Positions 27,480 to 36,755 of a stretch of 64,000 bases of DNA are shown here, one piece after another (the first letter of the stretch is position 1; each line of letters starts with the position of its first letter). The position numbers and the translations under genes are program-made. Location: the NCBI RefSeq assembly GCF_000495795.1, contig NZ_AWGD01000021.1:124001-188000 (forward strand), written 5' to 3'. The stretch is from Asticcacaulis sp. AC460 (GTDB lineage Bacteria > Pseudomonadota > Alphaproteobacteria > Caulobacterales > Caulobacteraceae). A model generated the notes under the pieces. It worked only from the letters and a program-made list of their open reading frames with translations. It ran no database searches and was not told the DNA's origin.

Positions 27480-27602
27480 AATCGGGGTGTGGGGTCCGTG
27501 ACCCCACGTTCTTTATTCCAATAAAAAAGCCCGCGCCGAAGGGGCGGGGCTTTCTTATTGGAATAAGGAAAGACTTGGGGCCACAGGCCCCAAACCCCGA
27601 TT
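27480..27602. repeat. Intergenic junction element, copy B (complete)
   Basis: Closing stem AATCGGGGT / ACCCCGATT (9 perfect pairs); left hairpin GTGGGGTC cgt GACCCCAC; central hairpin at 27515-27564 with outer arms ATTCCAATAA / TTATTGGAAT and a G/C-rich inner part; right hairpin TTGGGGCC aca GGCCCCAA. The right end is 1 base from the eno stop codon, so it probably serves as the eno terminator and 3' structure. Confidence 0.9.
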
Positions 27603-27603
27603 G

Positions 27604-28896
<1,293 letters not shown>

Positions 28897-28977
28897 TTAT
28901 GGGACGGTCAAAAGTTCGCGCCCTGTTAGCAAGGGACGCCGCCAGAGGCAAGCGCGTTACCGGTACCGACGATCTGC

Positions 28978-29325
28978 CTAAGTAAATGTCACAGTGAGAC
29001 GAACTCTTTTGCCAACGGCAGCTCCGGGAGTTTTTTCCATGTCGACCTGGGCAGTTTGCTCCACAAACGCGGTGCCATACTTTGCGATATACGCGTCATC
29101 AGGATCAATCTGGGGGACCTCACAATCGAGGTGCCCTTCGTCGTCACGTATCCGGCATTCAAATTCGAGGCGCCCGCGAAATTCCTCGTCAATGGTCAGC
29201 GGCGGATAGAACGCGCCTTTAGTCTCCGGCAGCCACAACCATACAACCTCGTCCAGGACTTCGCTGTCATCAGCTGGCGGAAGGTCACCGCCTATAAGCG
29301 CCGCCATCAACAGTACCTCTTTCAT
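28978..29325 (-). CDS. Small exported protein, TonB-C-like
   Basis: 115 residues. A short hydrophobic N-terminus (MKEVLLMAALIGGDLPPA) may be a signal peptide. The core (GRLEFECRIRDDEGHLDCEV, a later VEQTAQVDMEKTP and the final KRVRLTVTF) resembles the C-terminal fold of TonB-type energy transducers as found in small stand-alone proteins of Caulobacterales. The membrane anchor and proline-rich region of true TonB are missing. Located between eno and a HAD phosphatase gene on the same strand. Function unknown. Confidence 0.6.
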   Translation of the reverse strand: MKEVLLMAALIGGDLPPADDSEVLDEVVWLWLPETKGAFYPPLTIDEEFRGRLEFECRIRDDEGHLDCEVPQIDPDDAYIAKYGTAFVEQTAQVDMEKTPGAAVGKRVRLTVTFT

Positions 29326-29366
29326 ACCATCCCCCTTAGGCGCCCCATACTACCCTTCGTGAAGGC

Positions 29367-29993
29367 TTAAGCAAAGAGGTGCACTATGTCGTCCGGACAG
29401 TCGAAGATATGCTGCGGCTCAAGGCGCTCCAGTCCTTCCCGCGTCGCATAGCCCCAGGTGACAGCGCCTGCCGCAAAGCCAGCCGCCCTCGCCGCTTCGA
29501 TATCACGTATCTCGTCGCCGATCGCCAAAACTTCGGACGGCGCGATCCCGAGCGCCTTGGCCACTGCGCGGAATTTCGCGGCCTTGCCGAACAAGGACGA
29601 ACCGCAGGCGTAATGATCTATCCGGGAAGCCAGCGCCTCGCCAAGGACAGACTCGACATTTCCTCGGGCGTTCGAGGTCACGATTGCGATCTTCACACCG
29701 TGTGTAGACAGATGCAGCACAGTCTCAACTATGTCCGGAAACAGGCTGATTTTATGCAACTCTTGACTCTGCAGTTTCCGAACATGACCCGCCATCATTG
29801 GCAGTTTCCACGTCGGAACCTGGTGCAGTTTCAGCAGTTGCCGCGCATCCAAGCCACGCAGACGTTCCAGATCGCTACGCTCCAGGCGCCGGAAGCCGTA
29901 GCGATCGGCCATAGAGTCGAAAATATCGAGGAACCAGCCCAAGGAATCGGCCAATGTGCCGTCGAAATCGAAGATGACTAACCTGTAGGCCAT
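29367..29993 (-). CDS. HAD-family hydrolase, phosphoglycolate phosphatase-like
   Basis: 208 residues. HAD motif I DFDGTLADS, motif II IVTSNARGN, motif III lysine in GKAAKFRAVAKALG, motif IV IGDEIRDIEAARAAG. A helical cap follows motif I (MADRYGFRRL). This set is typical of Gph-like phosphatases; the substrate is not defined. It shares the strand with the preceding small gene but is not tightly coupled. Confidence 0.88.
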   Translation of the reverse strand: MAYRLVIFDFDGTLADSLGWFLDIFDSMADRYGFRRLERSDLERLRGLDARQLLKLHQVPTWKLPMMAGHVRKLQSQELHKISLFPDIVETVLHLSTHGVKIAIVTSNARGNVESVLGEALASRIDHYACGSSLFGKAAKFRAVAKALGIAPSEVLAIGDEIRDIEAARAAGFAAGAVTWGYATREGLERLEPQHIFDCPDDIVHLFA

Positions 29994-30052
29994 GGAAAAC
30001 GCGGACCTTTCAGCAATCCGCGCTTCATAAGCGATTTTGATGAAACAGGCGA

Positions 30053-31447
30053 CTACGACTCTATAGTGACGGTGACATTGCCTTGGGCCGTCACGATCTC
30101 TCGGTTAAAATCCTGAAAGAGAATGTCGGAGCGGATGACGCGGGTGCCAATCTTCACTCGGACATCACCCCACATCACTCCCTGGCTGCCCTCAAGACTC
30201 TGTCCGTTCATACCGGTGATGGCGCAATCCGCCGCCGCGGGTTTGCAGTCCCTGACGCTGGCCGTAGCCCGGCGCAGAAACCCATCGCTGCCCAGCACCC
30301 GCCCCGACGATACCCTCTCGCCGGTTTTGACCGAACTGTCGCCGACCAGGCTGTACTCCGTCGTCACGCCGGAGCCATGGTCAATTTCCACGACGGTCTC
30401 CCCCTGGATGGTTTTGTCAGGTGTCACCGTTCCCGCCGTTTCGTCGCGATAAACACGCGACACAACGCCATCGGCCACCGCCGTAACCTGACCGTGGATG
30501 TTCGATTTCTTCGGGACCTGCGACCAGGCATACTGCGTCAAGGCCACCGGCGCCGCCAGGACGGCGATCGCAGCATACAACAGCCGCCGGGGCTTGCGTC
30601 CGTCAGTAGACGGGCGCATGATCTGCATAATTCTCATGCGGTAATCTCCAGATTGAGCGTTTGAGAAGGCCGCCGGAGCGTATGCCAGTACGTTTCCGGC
30701 GGCATGCTTCAAGGCTATGACGAGGGTTTCGGCATAATCCTTGCGCATATCGGGCCTGGCCGCCGTGACAGCGGCATCGCAGGCGAGTTCCGCCGCCAGC
30801 CGGCAACGCCGCGTCTGGTTACGGATAAAGGGGTTGAACCAGGCGAACGCATCGATCCAGGCCAGCACGGCGAACCATAGTGGATCGCCCCAGCGCAGGT
30901 GCTCGCGTTCATGGTCGACAATCAGCGACAGCTGAAGCGGCGACAGAATTCTCATCAGGCCCTGCGGTACAAGGATGTTACGTCCCCAGGTGACCGGCGG
31001 GATCGGCGCCGGGGTCGTCCTGACATCTTCGCCAATGGCCCCCTCACAGCGCGATGTCGCCTGGATATGTGCCAGTCGCAGATGCGCCAGACCGACACGG
31101 ACAACCAGCGCCAGGGCGATTATGGCGTATAGGGCGAGCAATGCCTCCGGTAACCAGGCGAGCCAATCGATCTCTGGCGTGACCGGCGCGGCCATGACCG
31201 GATCTGCAACGTGCGCGAGCTCCGCCTCGACCATGGGCAGGATAGGAAGCGTATCGTCGAACGGTACGAGGCGGGCGGCGACCACTACGGCAAGGCCGAC
31301 AAGAACTGGCGCCAGCATCAGCAGCAACAGTCGCTTTTCAGTCCCGTCATCATTTGTTGCCGGCCAAAGGCGGCGAAGCCCCGTGACGGCCGCGCTCCAG
31401 ATCAGAGGAATCACGAAAAAGACGCTCAGGATCAACTCACTAGACAT
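30053..31447 (-). CDS. M56 family metallopeptidase with M23-like and OstA-like C-terminal regions
   Basis: 464 residues. N-terminal membrane segments (about 5-25, 40-60, 100-125), zinc site HEREH at 179-183 with a downstream AAELACDAAV, and a membrane segment near 290-310. Past it, a LytM/M23-like fold is visible (GQVTAVADGVVSRVY; VEIDHGSGVTTEYSLV; VKTGERVSSGRVLG), but the HxH zinc motif is replaced, so it is probably non-catalytic. The extreme C-terminus (VKIGTRVIRSDILFQDF; IVTAQGNVTV) resembles an OstA/LptA repeat. It starts 2 bp after the BlaI-like gene and is the presumed signal-sensing protease for it. Confidence 0.85.
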   Translation of the reverse strand: MSSELILSVFFVIPLIWSAAVTGLRRLWPATNDDGTEKRLLLLMLAPVLVGLAVVVAARLVPFDDTLPILPMVEAELAHVADPVMAAPVTPEIDWLAWLPEALLALYAIIALALVVRVGLAHLRLAHIQATSRCEGAIGEDVRTTPAPIPPVTWGRNILVPQGLMRILSPLQLSLIVDHEREHLRWGDPLWFAVLAWIDAFAWFNPFIRNQTRRCRLAAELACDAAVTAARPDMRKDYAETLVIALKHAAGNVLAYAPAAFSNAQSGDYRMRIMQIMRPSTDGRKPRRLLYAAIAVLAAPVALTQYAWSQVPKKSNIHGQVTAVADGVVSRVYRDETAGTVTPDKTIQGETVVEIDHGSGVTTEYSLVGDSSVKTGERVSSGRVLGSDGFLRRATASVRDCKPAAADCAITGMNGQSLEGSQGVMWGDVRVKIGTRVIRSDILFQDFNREIVTAQGNVTVTIES

Positions 31448-31449
31448 GC

Positions 31450-31827
31450 CTATTGATCCTTACTCTCAGCCATTCCCGCCAGCAGCGCCTCCAGTTCGGC
31501 GATCTCGTCGAGCGATACCAGCTTGCTGTGGACGAAGGCGGCGGCCGGCAAGGGTTCGTCAGCTTCCAGGACGTCGCGGGCAAAGGCACTGGCCAGAGCC
31601 GCCACGGTTTGCAGCTTGGATTGCAGCGCCACATAGGTATTGAGGCCGTGGACCGGCTCGACCTTGACCAAACCCTTGTCCACCATACGATCCAGGGTTT
31701 TGCGGGTCGCGGAGTAGGACCATTCGGTCTCGGCCGCGCTGGCGTCGTGCAACTCCCGAGCGCTGAGCCGGCCCTGGCGCCAGAGATGGCGCAGCAATTT
31801 CAGTTCGAAGTCGGAGGGCTTTAACAT
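31450..31827 (-). CDS. BlaI/MecI/CopY family transcriptional repressor (second copy)
   Basis: 125 residues from the ATG at 31827 (MLKPSDFELKLLRHLW). The longer frame would run through the operator dyad. A winged helix is visible (ARELHDASAAETEWSYSATRKTLDRMVDKGLV) with a helical C-terminal half. Only distantly similar to the BlaI-like protein at 13287. It is directly followed by the M56 gene, forming a second repressor/protease pair. A 40-bp inverted repeat ends 8 bp upstream of its start. Confidence 0.88.
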   Translation of the reverse strand: MLKPSDFELKLLRHLWRQGRLSARELHDASAAETEWSYSATRKTLDRMVDKGLVKVEPVHGLNTYVALQSKLQTVAALASAFARDVLEADEPLPAAAFVHSKLVSLDEIAELEALLAGMAESKDQ

Positions 31828-31835
31828 GCAAATGT

Positions 31836-31875
31836 CCGTCGTGACTACGCGACACATGTCGCATAGTCACGACGG
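31836..31875. promoter_or_regulatory. 40-bp operator-like inverted repeat
   Basis: Left arm CCGTCGTGACTACGCGACAC and right arm ATGTCGCATAGTCACGACGG are reverse complements at 18 of 20 positions with no spacer. The position, just upstream of the second BlaI-like gene, and the GACTA/TAGTC core suggest a self-repression operator. It also lies upstream of the exported-protein gene at 31917, which runs towards it. Confidence 0.75.
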
Positions 31876-31916
31876 ATGTTCAAGACCATATTCGGTCAAT
31901 TCGTGAATTCATGAAC

Positions 31917-32429
31917 TTAGGGTGCAACCTTGTAACCATCGCTGGGCGAAACCCAGATGACCGGCTGGTCCAGTTCGGGCTGCGGCGTGCCCTGGACCGA
32001 GGCTTTCGCTGTCAATCCGTCCCCCGCGGCGACGTAGGTTGTACATATCTCCTGGCCAACATAGTCGTTCACCGCATCTGCCACCGCTGACACGACCAGC
32101 GAGGCTTCACCGGAGGACAGTCCCCGGCCGTCGACCTTGACCTTGGCCGCCTCGATGTCTTCATCGCGCAGCGTTCCGCAGACGGCGCCGTCGCGGACCT
32201 GAACCTGGGTCGAGGTCGTCATGGTCACAGCTGGCCGGCTGGATAACAGGATGGTCGCTGTATTGGTGTAGCCGCCGCTGTTGGGTGTGTACCTGGCGAT
32301 CGAGTTGCAGGTTTTGGTGGCGGCATCGGGCGAATAGCACTGCACCTGGCCATATTGGACCGGCGCCAACGGATCGGATGGAAGATCCTGGGCCAGCACC
32401 GCGGCGGCAAGGAGGGGGAGGAAGATCAT
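31917..32429 (-). CDS. Hypothetical exported protein
   Basis: 170 residues from the ATG at 32429, which is preceded by AAAGAG; the frame extends 12 codons upstream without similarity. An N-terminal signal peptide (MIFLPLLAAAVLA, cut near residue 13-14) is followed by a soluble domain with four cysteines (QVQCYSPDAATKTC, GAVCGTL, EICTTY) that could form two disulfides. I do not recognise the family. It lies upstream of the second BlaI/M56 pair on the same strand, with the 40-bp dyad in the gap of about 90 bp. Confidence 0.65.
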   Translation of the reverse strand: MIFLPLLAAAVLAQDLPSDPLAPVQYGQVQCYSPDAATKTCNSIARYTPNSGGYTNTATILLSSRPAVTMTTSTQVQVRDGAVCGTLRDEDIEAAKVKVDGRGLSSGEASLVVSAVADAVNDYVGQEICTTYVAAGDGLTAKASVQGTPQPELDQPVIWVSPSDGYKVAP

Positions 32430-32574
32430 GACAGCTCTTTCTGTTGGCACCCCAGCCGCCGCCATATTACACCTGCCCTATGGCGCAATCGTGACCGTCT
32501 TCAGCATGGGCACCACATTGAACCCTTATGCGGTTCGGCCTCACCCTCTCCCTTACCAGCCACAGGAGGATACC

Positions 32575-32817
32575 ATGGCAGAGGTGGAGACTTTACGGGA
32601 CGGCGACCGGATCAGTCACAAGATCAAGGGATTGGGCACGGTCACGACGCACCCCGAAACCGAGGACAAGATCGTTCCCGACAAGGAAGTGGCCAAGGCG
32701 CATGCCGGCACGGTCTATGTCACCTGGGACGACGACCGCTTCCCCGTCGCCGCCGTACCCCGCGGTGAGCTCGAAAAGGTACCAGAAGCGGCCGCGGCGA
32801 TTTCGACCGGTTTCTGA
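32575..32817 (+). CDS. Small conserved-looking hypothetical protein
   Basis: 80 residues from the ATG at 32575, preceded by CAGGAGGA at 5 bases, one of the best ribosome-binding sites in the window. Acidic and soluble, rich in beta-strand patterns (GDRISHKIKGLGTVTTHPET; GTVYVTWDDDRFPVAAV), reminiscent of small SH3-like or CarD-like barrels, but without a firm family match. It ends exactly where the convergent gene at 32818 ends. Confidence 0.7.
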   Translation: MAEVETLRDGDRISHKIKGLGTVTTHPETEDKIVPDKEVAKAHAGTVYVTWDDDRFPVAAVPRGELEKVPEAAAAISTGF

Positions 32818-34284
32818 TCAGAAACTATCGGGGAAATCGCGGCGCAGCTTAGCTTCGAGGTCCGGCACGCCGGACAGCATGCTGGTCTTCCAGTCCGGAT
32901 CTGCGGCACGGGCCAGGTCCCAGACTTCCCAAGCCTTTTCCATATCGTAGCCTTCGTAAAGCATAGTGCCCAGATCGTTGTAGGTGTTGGCCGCCCAGGG
33001 CGCGATCGCGATGAACCGCCAGAAACAGTCCGCTGTCGCTGGCATGGCTGCGCGGATAGTTTTGTCCCACCTGCCGGAATCGTCGCTGTAGTTGGACAGG
33101 TTGGCAAAGGTGACATAACGGAAAGCGCCGTAAGGCAAGGCATCTAAATCCGTGGCCTGCGCCAGGTACCGCGCCGAGGCTTCGCGGTCGGCGCCCTTGC
33201 CTCTTTCACCGGCCAACTGAGATGCGGTCATGAAGCCGGCCGCTTCCGGTGCGGCGAAGGCCTGCTGCAGGGCCGGCCCGATGGATGACCTGAGTTTGGC
33301 CAGGCCAGCCGAATCGCCTTGAAGCGCCCCGTAATGGATCTGTGCCAGAGCGAAGAAGGTCGTGACGGCTTCCATCGGCCGTGGTGACGCAGCCGCCGCA
33401 ATGTCGCTGGCCAGGCTTTCCAGGGACGGCTTCGACGGCCCCTTGCCGTCGACAACCGCCAGGACGGAACGCAGCGCGGTGGCTTCATCACCGGCACCTG
33501 TACTGCGCGACCGCAAGGACGAGCTCAGGCCCGGCGGTAGCGGATAGTCGACCCTTCCGCGTTCGAAGCCGGAAAAATTCAGTACCAAGGTCGACGGGGT
33601 CTTGCCGATGCGGCGCTGGATTTCGATCCGCTGCGGCCATTGGCCGGAGTCCAAGATCGCGCGACGGATCTGAGGATGCAGATTAACAGAGCGGGAAAAA
33701 TATCTGGCAAGGCTATGTTTTTCGTCAGGCGTGAAGGCGAATCCCTTCGTACTGACGCGCGCGACGACCTCGTCGCCAAGACGCCATTCGGTATAGTCGC
33801 CTACGACCTTGGTCGCCAGAGGGGCCGAAACCGCCTTTTGCACCGACAGCTCCTGTTCCGCCCAGAAAGGCGCCAGGACGGGAACATTTTGCGCCTCAGG
33901 AGCGTCCGGGGCAATTTCCGCCATCAAGCCAGCGAGATATTCACGGTTATAGAGCTCCATGACGCGAAACGCCGGCCCCGCGTGGCAGTTCTGGTTGTCA
34001 ATCTCCCCGGCGCCGGCCGCCCACACCACGACCCGGCACAGGGCGAAATCCTCCAGCCGCGTCGCGTCGCCGACCGTCATGGCGTTAAAATCGGCTGCCA
34101 GGATGAGCGTACCGCTTTCAGGGGCCTCTCCCGTTGCCTCGCGGGTGAAGCTGGCCTTCAGAGCGGGCGTTTGCAGCGGACGCGCTGCGCGGATATCGTC
34201 GGATGAGGCGTGGGGGCCGATATCGGCCGCCCCAGCGCCGAGTGGCATCAAAATTACCGCAGCCGCCAGCCAAAGAGATCGCAC
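32818..34284 (-). CDS. Hypothetical exported protein with TPR-like C-terminus
   Basis: 488 residues from GTG at 34284, preceded by GGAGGGG and giving a clean signal peptide (RSLWLAAAVILMPLGAGA, cleavage near residue 19). An ATG six codons upstream is an alternative. The N-terminal half has two cysteines (LCRVVVW, NCHAGP) and no known motif. The C-terminal part (FIAIAPWAANTYNDLGTMLY then AWEVWDLARAADPDW) looks like a TPR repeat. It abuts the stop of the opposite gene with no gap. Function unknown. Confidence 0.65.
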   Translation of the reverse strand: MRSLWLAAAVILMPLGAGAADIGPHASSDDIRAARPLQTPALKASFTREATGEAPESGTLILAADFNAMTVGDATRLEDFALCRVVVWAAGAGEIDNQNCHAGPAFRVMELYNREYLAGLMAEIAPDAPEAQNVPVLAPFWAEQELSVQKAVSAPLATKVVGDYTEWRLGDEVVARVSTKGFAFTPDEKHSLARYFSRSVNLHPQIRRAILDSGQWPQRIEIQRRIGKTPSTLVLNFSGFERGRVDYPLPPGLSSSLRSRSTGAGDEATALRSVLAVVDGKGPSKPSLESLASDIAAAASPRPMEAVTTFFALAQIHYGALQGDSAGLAKLRSSIGPALQQAFAAPEAAGFMTASQLAGERGKGADREASARYLAQATDLDALPYGAFRYVTFANLSNYSDDSGRWDKTIRAAMPATADCFWRFIAIAPWAANTYNDLGTMLYEGYDMEKAWEVWDLARAADPDWKTSMLSGVPDLEAKLRRDFPDSF

Positions 34285-34363
34285 GCTCCCCTCCCATAAC
34301 ATGAACCTTGTTCATAATCGCTACGCCCGGGATGGGCCCAAGTCAATTCATAAGGTAGGGGCG

Positions 34364-34393
34364 CAAAGAAAAACGCGGGCCTTGCGACCCGCG
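34364..34393 (-). terminator. Intrinsic terminator of rpmF
   Basis: Reading on the minus strand: stem CGCGGG / CCCGCG with loop TCGCAAGG, followed by TTTTTCTTT. It lies about 28 bases after the rpmF stop. Confidence 0.85.
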
Positions 34394-34421
34394 CTCAAAC
34401 TTTCAGCACCGGAAGGAAGGA

Positions 34422-34604
34422 TTAGTCCTTCTTCGGGGTGATAACCTGACGGCCCTTGTACATGCCGGTCTTCAGGTCGACATGGTGCGGACGGCGCAGC
34501 TCGCCGGTGTCCTTGTCTTCGGTATAGGGATTGGGGCCCAGGGCGTCATGCGAACGGCGCATATTACGGCGCGAGGGCGAGGTTTTCCGCTTGGGGACGG
34601 CCAT
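34422..34604 (-). CDS. rpmF: 50S ribosomal protein L32
   Basis: 60 residues from the ATG at 34604 ([20 protein letters not shown]), preceded by a run of AGAGAGAG. The N-terminal basic motif and [20 protein letters not shown] are typical of alphaproteobacterial L32. The zinc-binding cysteines found in some L32 proteins are absent. It is followed by a clear intrinsic terminator and is not linked to fabH or plsX here. Confidence 0.96.
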   Translation of the reverse strand: MAVPKRKTSPSRRNMRRSHDALGPNPYTEDKDTGELRRPHHVDLKTGMYKGRQVITPKKD

Positions 34605-34717
34605 GGAACTCTCTCTCTTGGAATGGCCGAAAGCGCACGCCTTCAGGCACGAAAAAGGGGATGACACACTCTAGGTGAGTCAGAAGGCGGGCCTTATGCC
34701 TTATGTTGCCTGGGTGA

Positions 34718-35215
34718 TCAAGGGGTAAAAGCGGAAATATCCGCAGTCTCCGGTTTCAGAGCGGCGATCCGGGATCGCATGACTTCGGCGACCATCGGAT
34801 CGTAGACCCGCGGAGACTTGTGACGGCGGCCATCGGTCGTGGTGATAGTCACCCAATGGGCCGATTTGCGGCCAAGTTCGTCGTGATTGAACGATTCGAC
34901 GGCGATATCGGCAATTTCACCGGCCTCCAGCAGGTCCTCATGCGCCCACTGGGTCAGACTCATGGTCCGGACATGGATGCCGTCGGTGGCGATCCGCCAG
35001 GACTTCATATGGCCGATCGCCGCCCAGACCAGGATCAGCAAGCCCACGGGCAGGCAGATCAGGCAGGTCAGGACAAAGCCGAACAGGGACGCCTTATGCG
35101 CCTGAACCGATGGCCAGTCGTGATACATGGTCGCCACGGCCACAACCAGCAGCAGCAGGCCGATCAGGAAAAAGACGGTTCGCGCCGCCATGCCGAGATT
35201 GTCTTTAAGAACCAT
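34718..35215 (-). CDS. Hypothetical inner-membrane protein
   Basis: 165 residues with two membrane segments (about 13-31, FFLIGLLLLVVAVATMY; about 45-66, FGFVLTCLICLPVGLLILVW) and a cytoplasmic C-terminal region (WRIATDGIHVRTMSLTQWAH; WVTITTTDGRRHKSP) that looks like the PH-domain-like half of small membrane proteins. No enzyme motif. It stands between rpmF and the RidA gene on the same strand. Function unknown. Confidence 0.65.
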   Translation of the reverse strand: MVLKDNLGMAARTVFFLIGLLLLVVAVATMYHDWPSVQAHKASLFGFVLTCLICLPVGLLILVWAAIGHMKSWRIATDGIHVRTMSLTQWAHEDLLEAGEIADIAVESFNHDELGRKSAHWVTITTTDGRRHKSPRVYDPMVAEVMRSRIAALKPETADISAFTP

Positions 35216-35253
35216 GGCCGTGTTGTGCGGCCAAATGGCTTTCCTGGCAAGAC

Positions 35254-35640
35254 TTAGTCTTCAATCTGGGCCGAGGCTTCGATCTCGACCAGCCATTCCG
35301 GATTGATCAGCGCGCTGGTGCCGATAAAGCTGGAGGCCGGGCGAATGTCACCGAAGACCTCGCCATGGGCCCTGGCGGCGTCCTTCCAGCGCGAAACATC
35401 GGTCAGGAAGATGCGCGTGCGGATGATGTCGGACGGCTTGCCGCCGGCCTGTTCCACGGCCTTGACGATGATGTCGAGGCAGGTCTTGGTCTGCTCATAC
35501 AGGTCGTCGATGCCGGCCGTCTTGCCGTCACGAATCGGCGCGGTGCCCGAAACCTCAATGCGGTTGCCGGTGCGAACGGCGCGGGAGAAACCGATTTCGC
35601 CTTCGAACGGAGAGCCGGAGGAAACGAGTTGGCGGGTCAT
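35254..35640 (-). CDS. RidA/YjgF family protein
   Basis: 128 residues from the ATG at 35640 (MTRQLVSSGSPFEGEIG), preceded by AAGGA at 9 bases. The RidA fold pattern is visible: GFSRAVRTGNRIEVSGTAPI, the central DDLYEQTKTCLDIIVKAVEQ helix, and RTRIFLTD. RidA enzymes hydrolyse reactive enamine/imine intermediates; others have unknown roles, and the C-terminal region (WLVEIEASAQIED) has the usual glutamate. It follows the HEAT-like gene by 37 bp. Confidence 0.88.
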   Translation of the reverse strand: MTRQLVSSGSPFEGEIGFSRAVRTGNRIEVSGTAPIRDGKTAGIDDLYEQTKTCLDIIVKAVEQAGGKPSDIIRTRIFLTDVSRWKDAARAHGEVFGDIRPASSFIGTSALINPEWLVEIEASAQIED

Positions 35641-35677
35641 GGCAGCGGTCCTTGTGAAAGATGCCGTGCCTATGCCG

Positions 35678-36724
35678 TCACGAGGCCGCCGGATCAAGAG
35701 TTTCTTTGGCCTGTTGCCGGCGAATATAATCCATACCGGCGCGGATAACCGCCGACCGGTCCGCCGACAGCCTGCAGATCAGGGGCTCGCGGTCGCGCCA
35801 CAGGTCCGGCGCATCGATGACGGCCTGCATGGCGACTTTTCGGACCTGGGGCGAGCCATCCTGGACCGTGGCGGCCAGGGTGTCGTCGACGGAGACAGTT
35901 ATCGTCAGCGGCCGGCTGGCATAACGGGTGGTTCGTCGAGAGACGCCCATCGACTTGTCGATCCATCGGGTTTCGAGTCCGACCGGCCAGCGGACTTCAC
36001 CCCGCATCAGAAAGAGCGCGGCCAGAGCACGAACCGAAGGATGGCGGGCTTCGCGCATCAGGCGCGGCAGGTCGGGGTCCAGGCGCGACTCGCCGGCCGC
36101 CGCCAGCAGGATACGCTGTGGCGCGCCCTGGGCGTAGGAGATCATGCGCGCGACCAGGTCCGCGCGGACATCGTCACGCGACGTCGTGTCGTCGATGACC
36201 GCAATTTCGAGCGGTCCGCGCTGCCAATGCCGGCGGGCCGCCAGCAGATAGGCCGCTGCCTCACCCAGGACGGCAGCATCCATCGTGGCGACGAGGCGCC
36301 CAAAACAACCGGCGGCCGCGGTACGGACCTGAGAGACCCAGTCATTGAGCCGGTAAGCCACGGCGCACACCGGAAATACTGCCGGCACCTGCGTATCCAT
36401 AAGGCGCAGGGCGGCTTCACGGACATAGCCGCTGCCATGAAAAAGAAACAAACAGGCCAGGCCGGGGTGAGACCGCAACAGCGTCAGATCCACGCTATGG
36501 TCGTAGACGTAGAGTTGGGCGCGGATCGGCATTTCCCGGCCGGCCTGCGGCACGGTTTGCGGCGGCAGCGCGGCTATGGCCTCGCAGAGTCCGGCAACCA
36601 GGGATTCCGTGACGTGCCGACGGCCCAACGCCCTGGCCTGCGCCAGCTGAACCAACAGCCGCTGAAGCGGCGGCGGCAAGATCGAGCGGCCGTTTTCATC
36701 TGCAATGTCCGGATAATCCCCCAT
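35678..36724 (-). CDS. HEAT-repeat-like hypothetical protein
   Basis: 348 residues, all helical in appearance, with repeated patterns of the HEAT/armadillo type (SGYVREAALRLMDTQVPAVF; WVSQVRTAAAGCFGRLVATM; ARHPSVRALAALFLMRGEV; GSPQVRKVAMQAVIDAP; DRSAVIRAGMDYIRRQ). No signal peptide. Proteins of this kind act as protein-interaction scaffolds; no partner is evident. On the same strand as the RidA gene that follows it. Confidence 0.65.
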   Translation of the reverse strand: MGDYPDIADENGRSILPPPLQRLLVQLAQARALGRRHVTESLVAGLCEAIAALPPQTVPQAGREMPIRAQLYVYDHSVDLTLLRSHPGLACLFLFHGSGYVREAALRLMDTQVPAVFPVCAVAYRLNDWVSQVRTAAAGCFGRLVATMDAAVLGEAAAYLLAARRHWQRGPLEIAVIDDTTSRDDVRADLVARMISYAQGAPQRILLAAAGESRLDPDLPRLMREARHPSVRALAALFLMRGEVRWPVGLETRWIDKSMGVSRRTTRYASRPLTITVSVDDTLAATVQDGSPQVRKVAMQAVIDAPDLWRDREPLICRLSADRSAVIRAGMDYIRRQQAKETLDPAAS

Positions 36725-36755
36725 CCGTCAGAAATAGCAGGTTTTTCGCGTCGAT

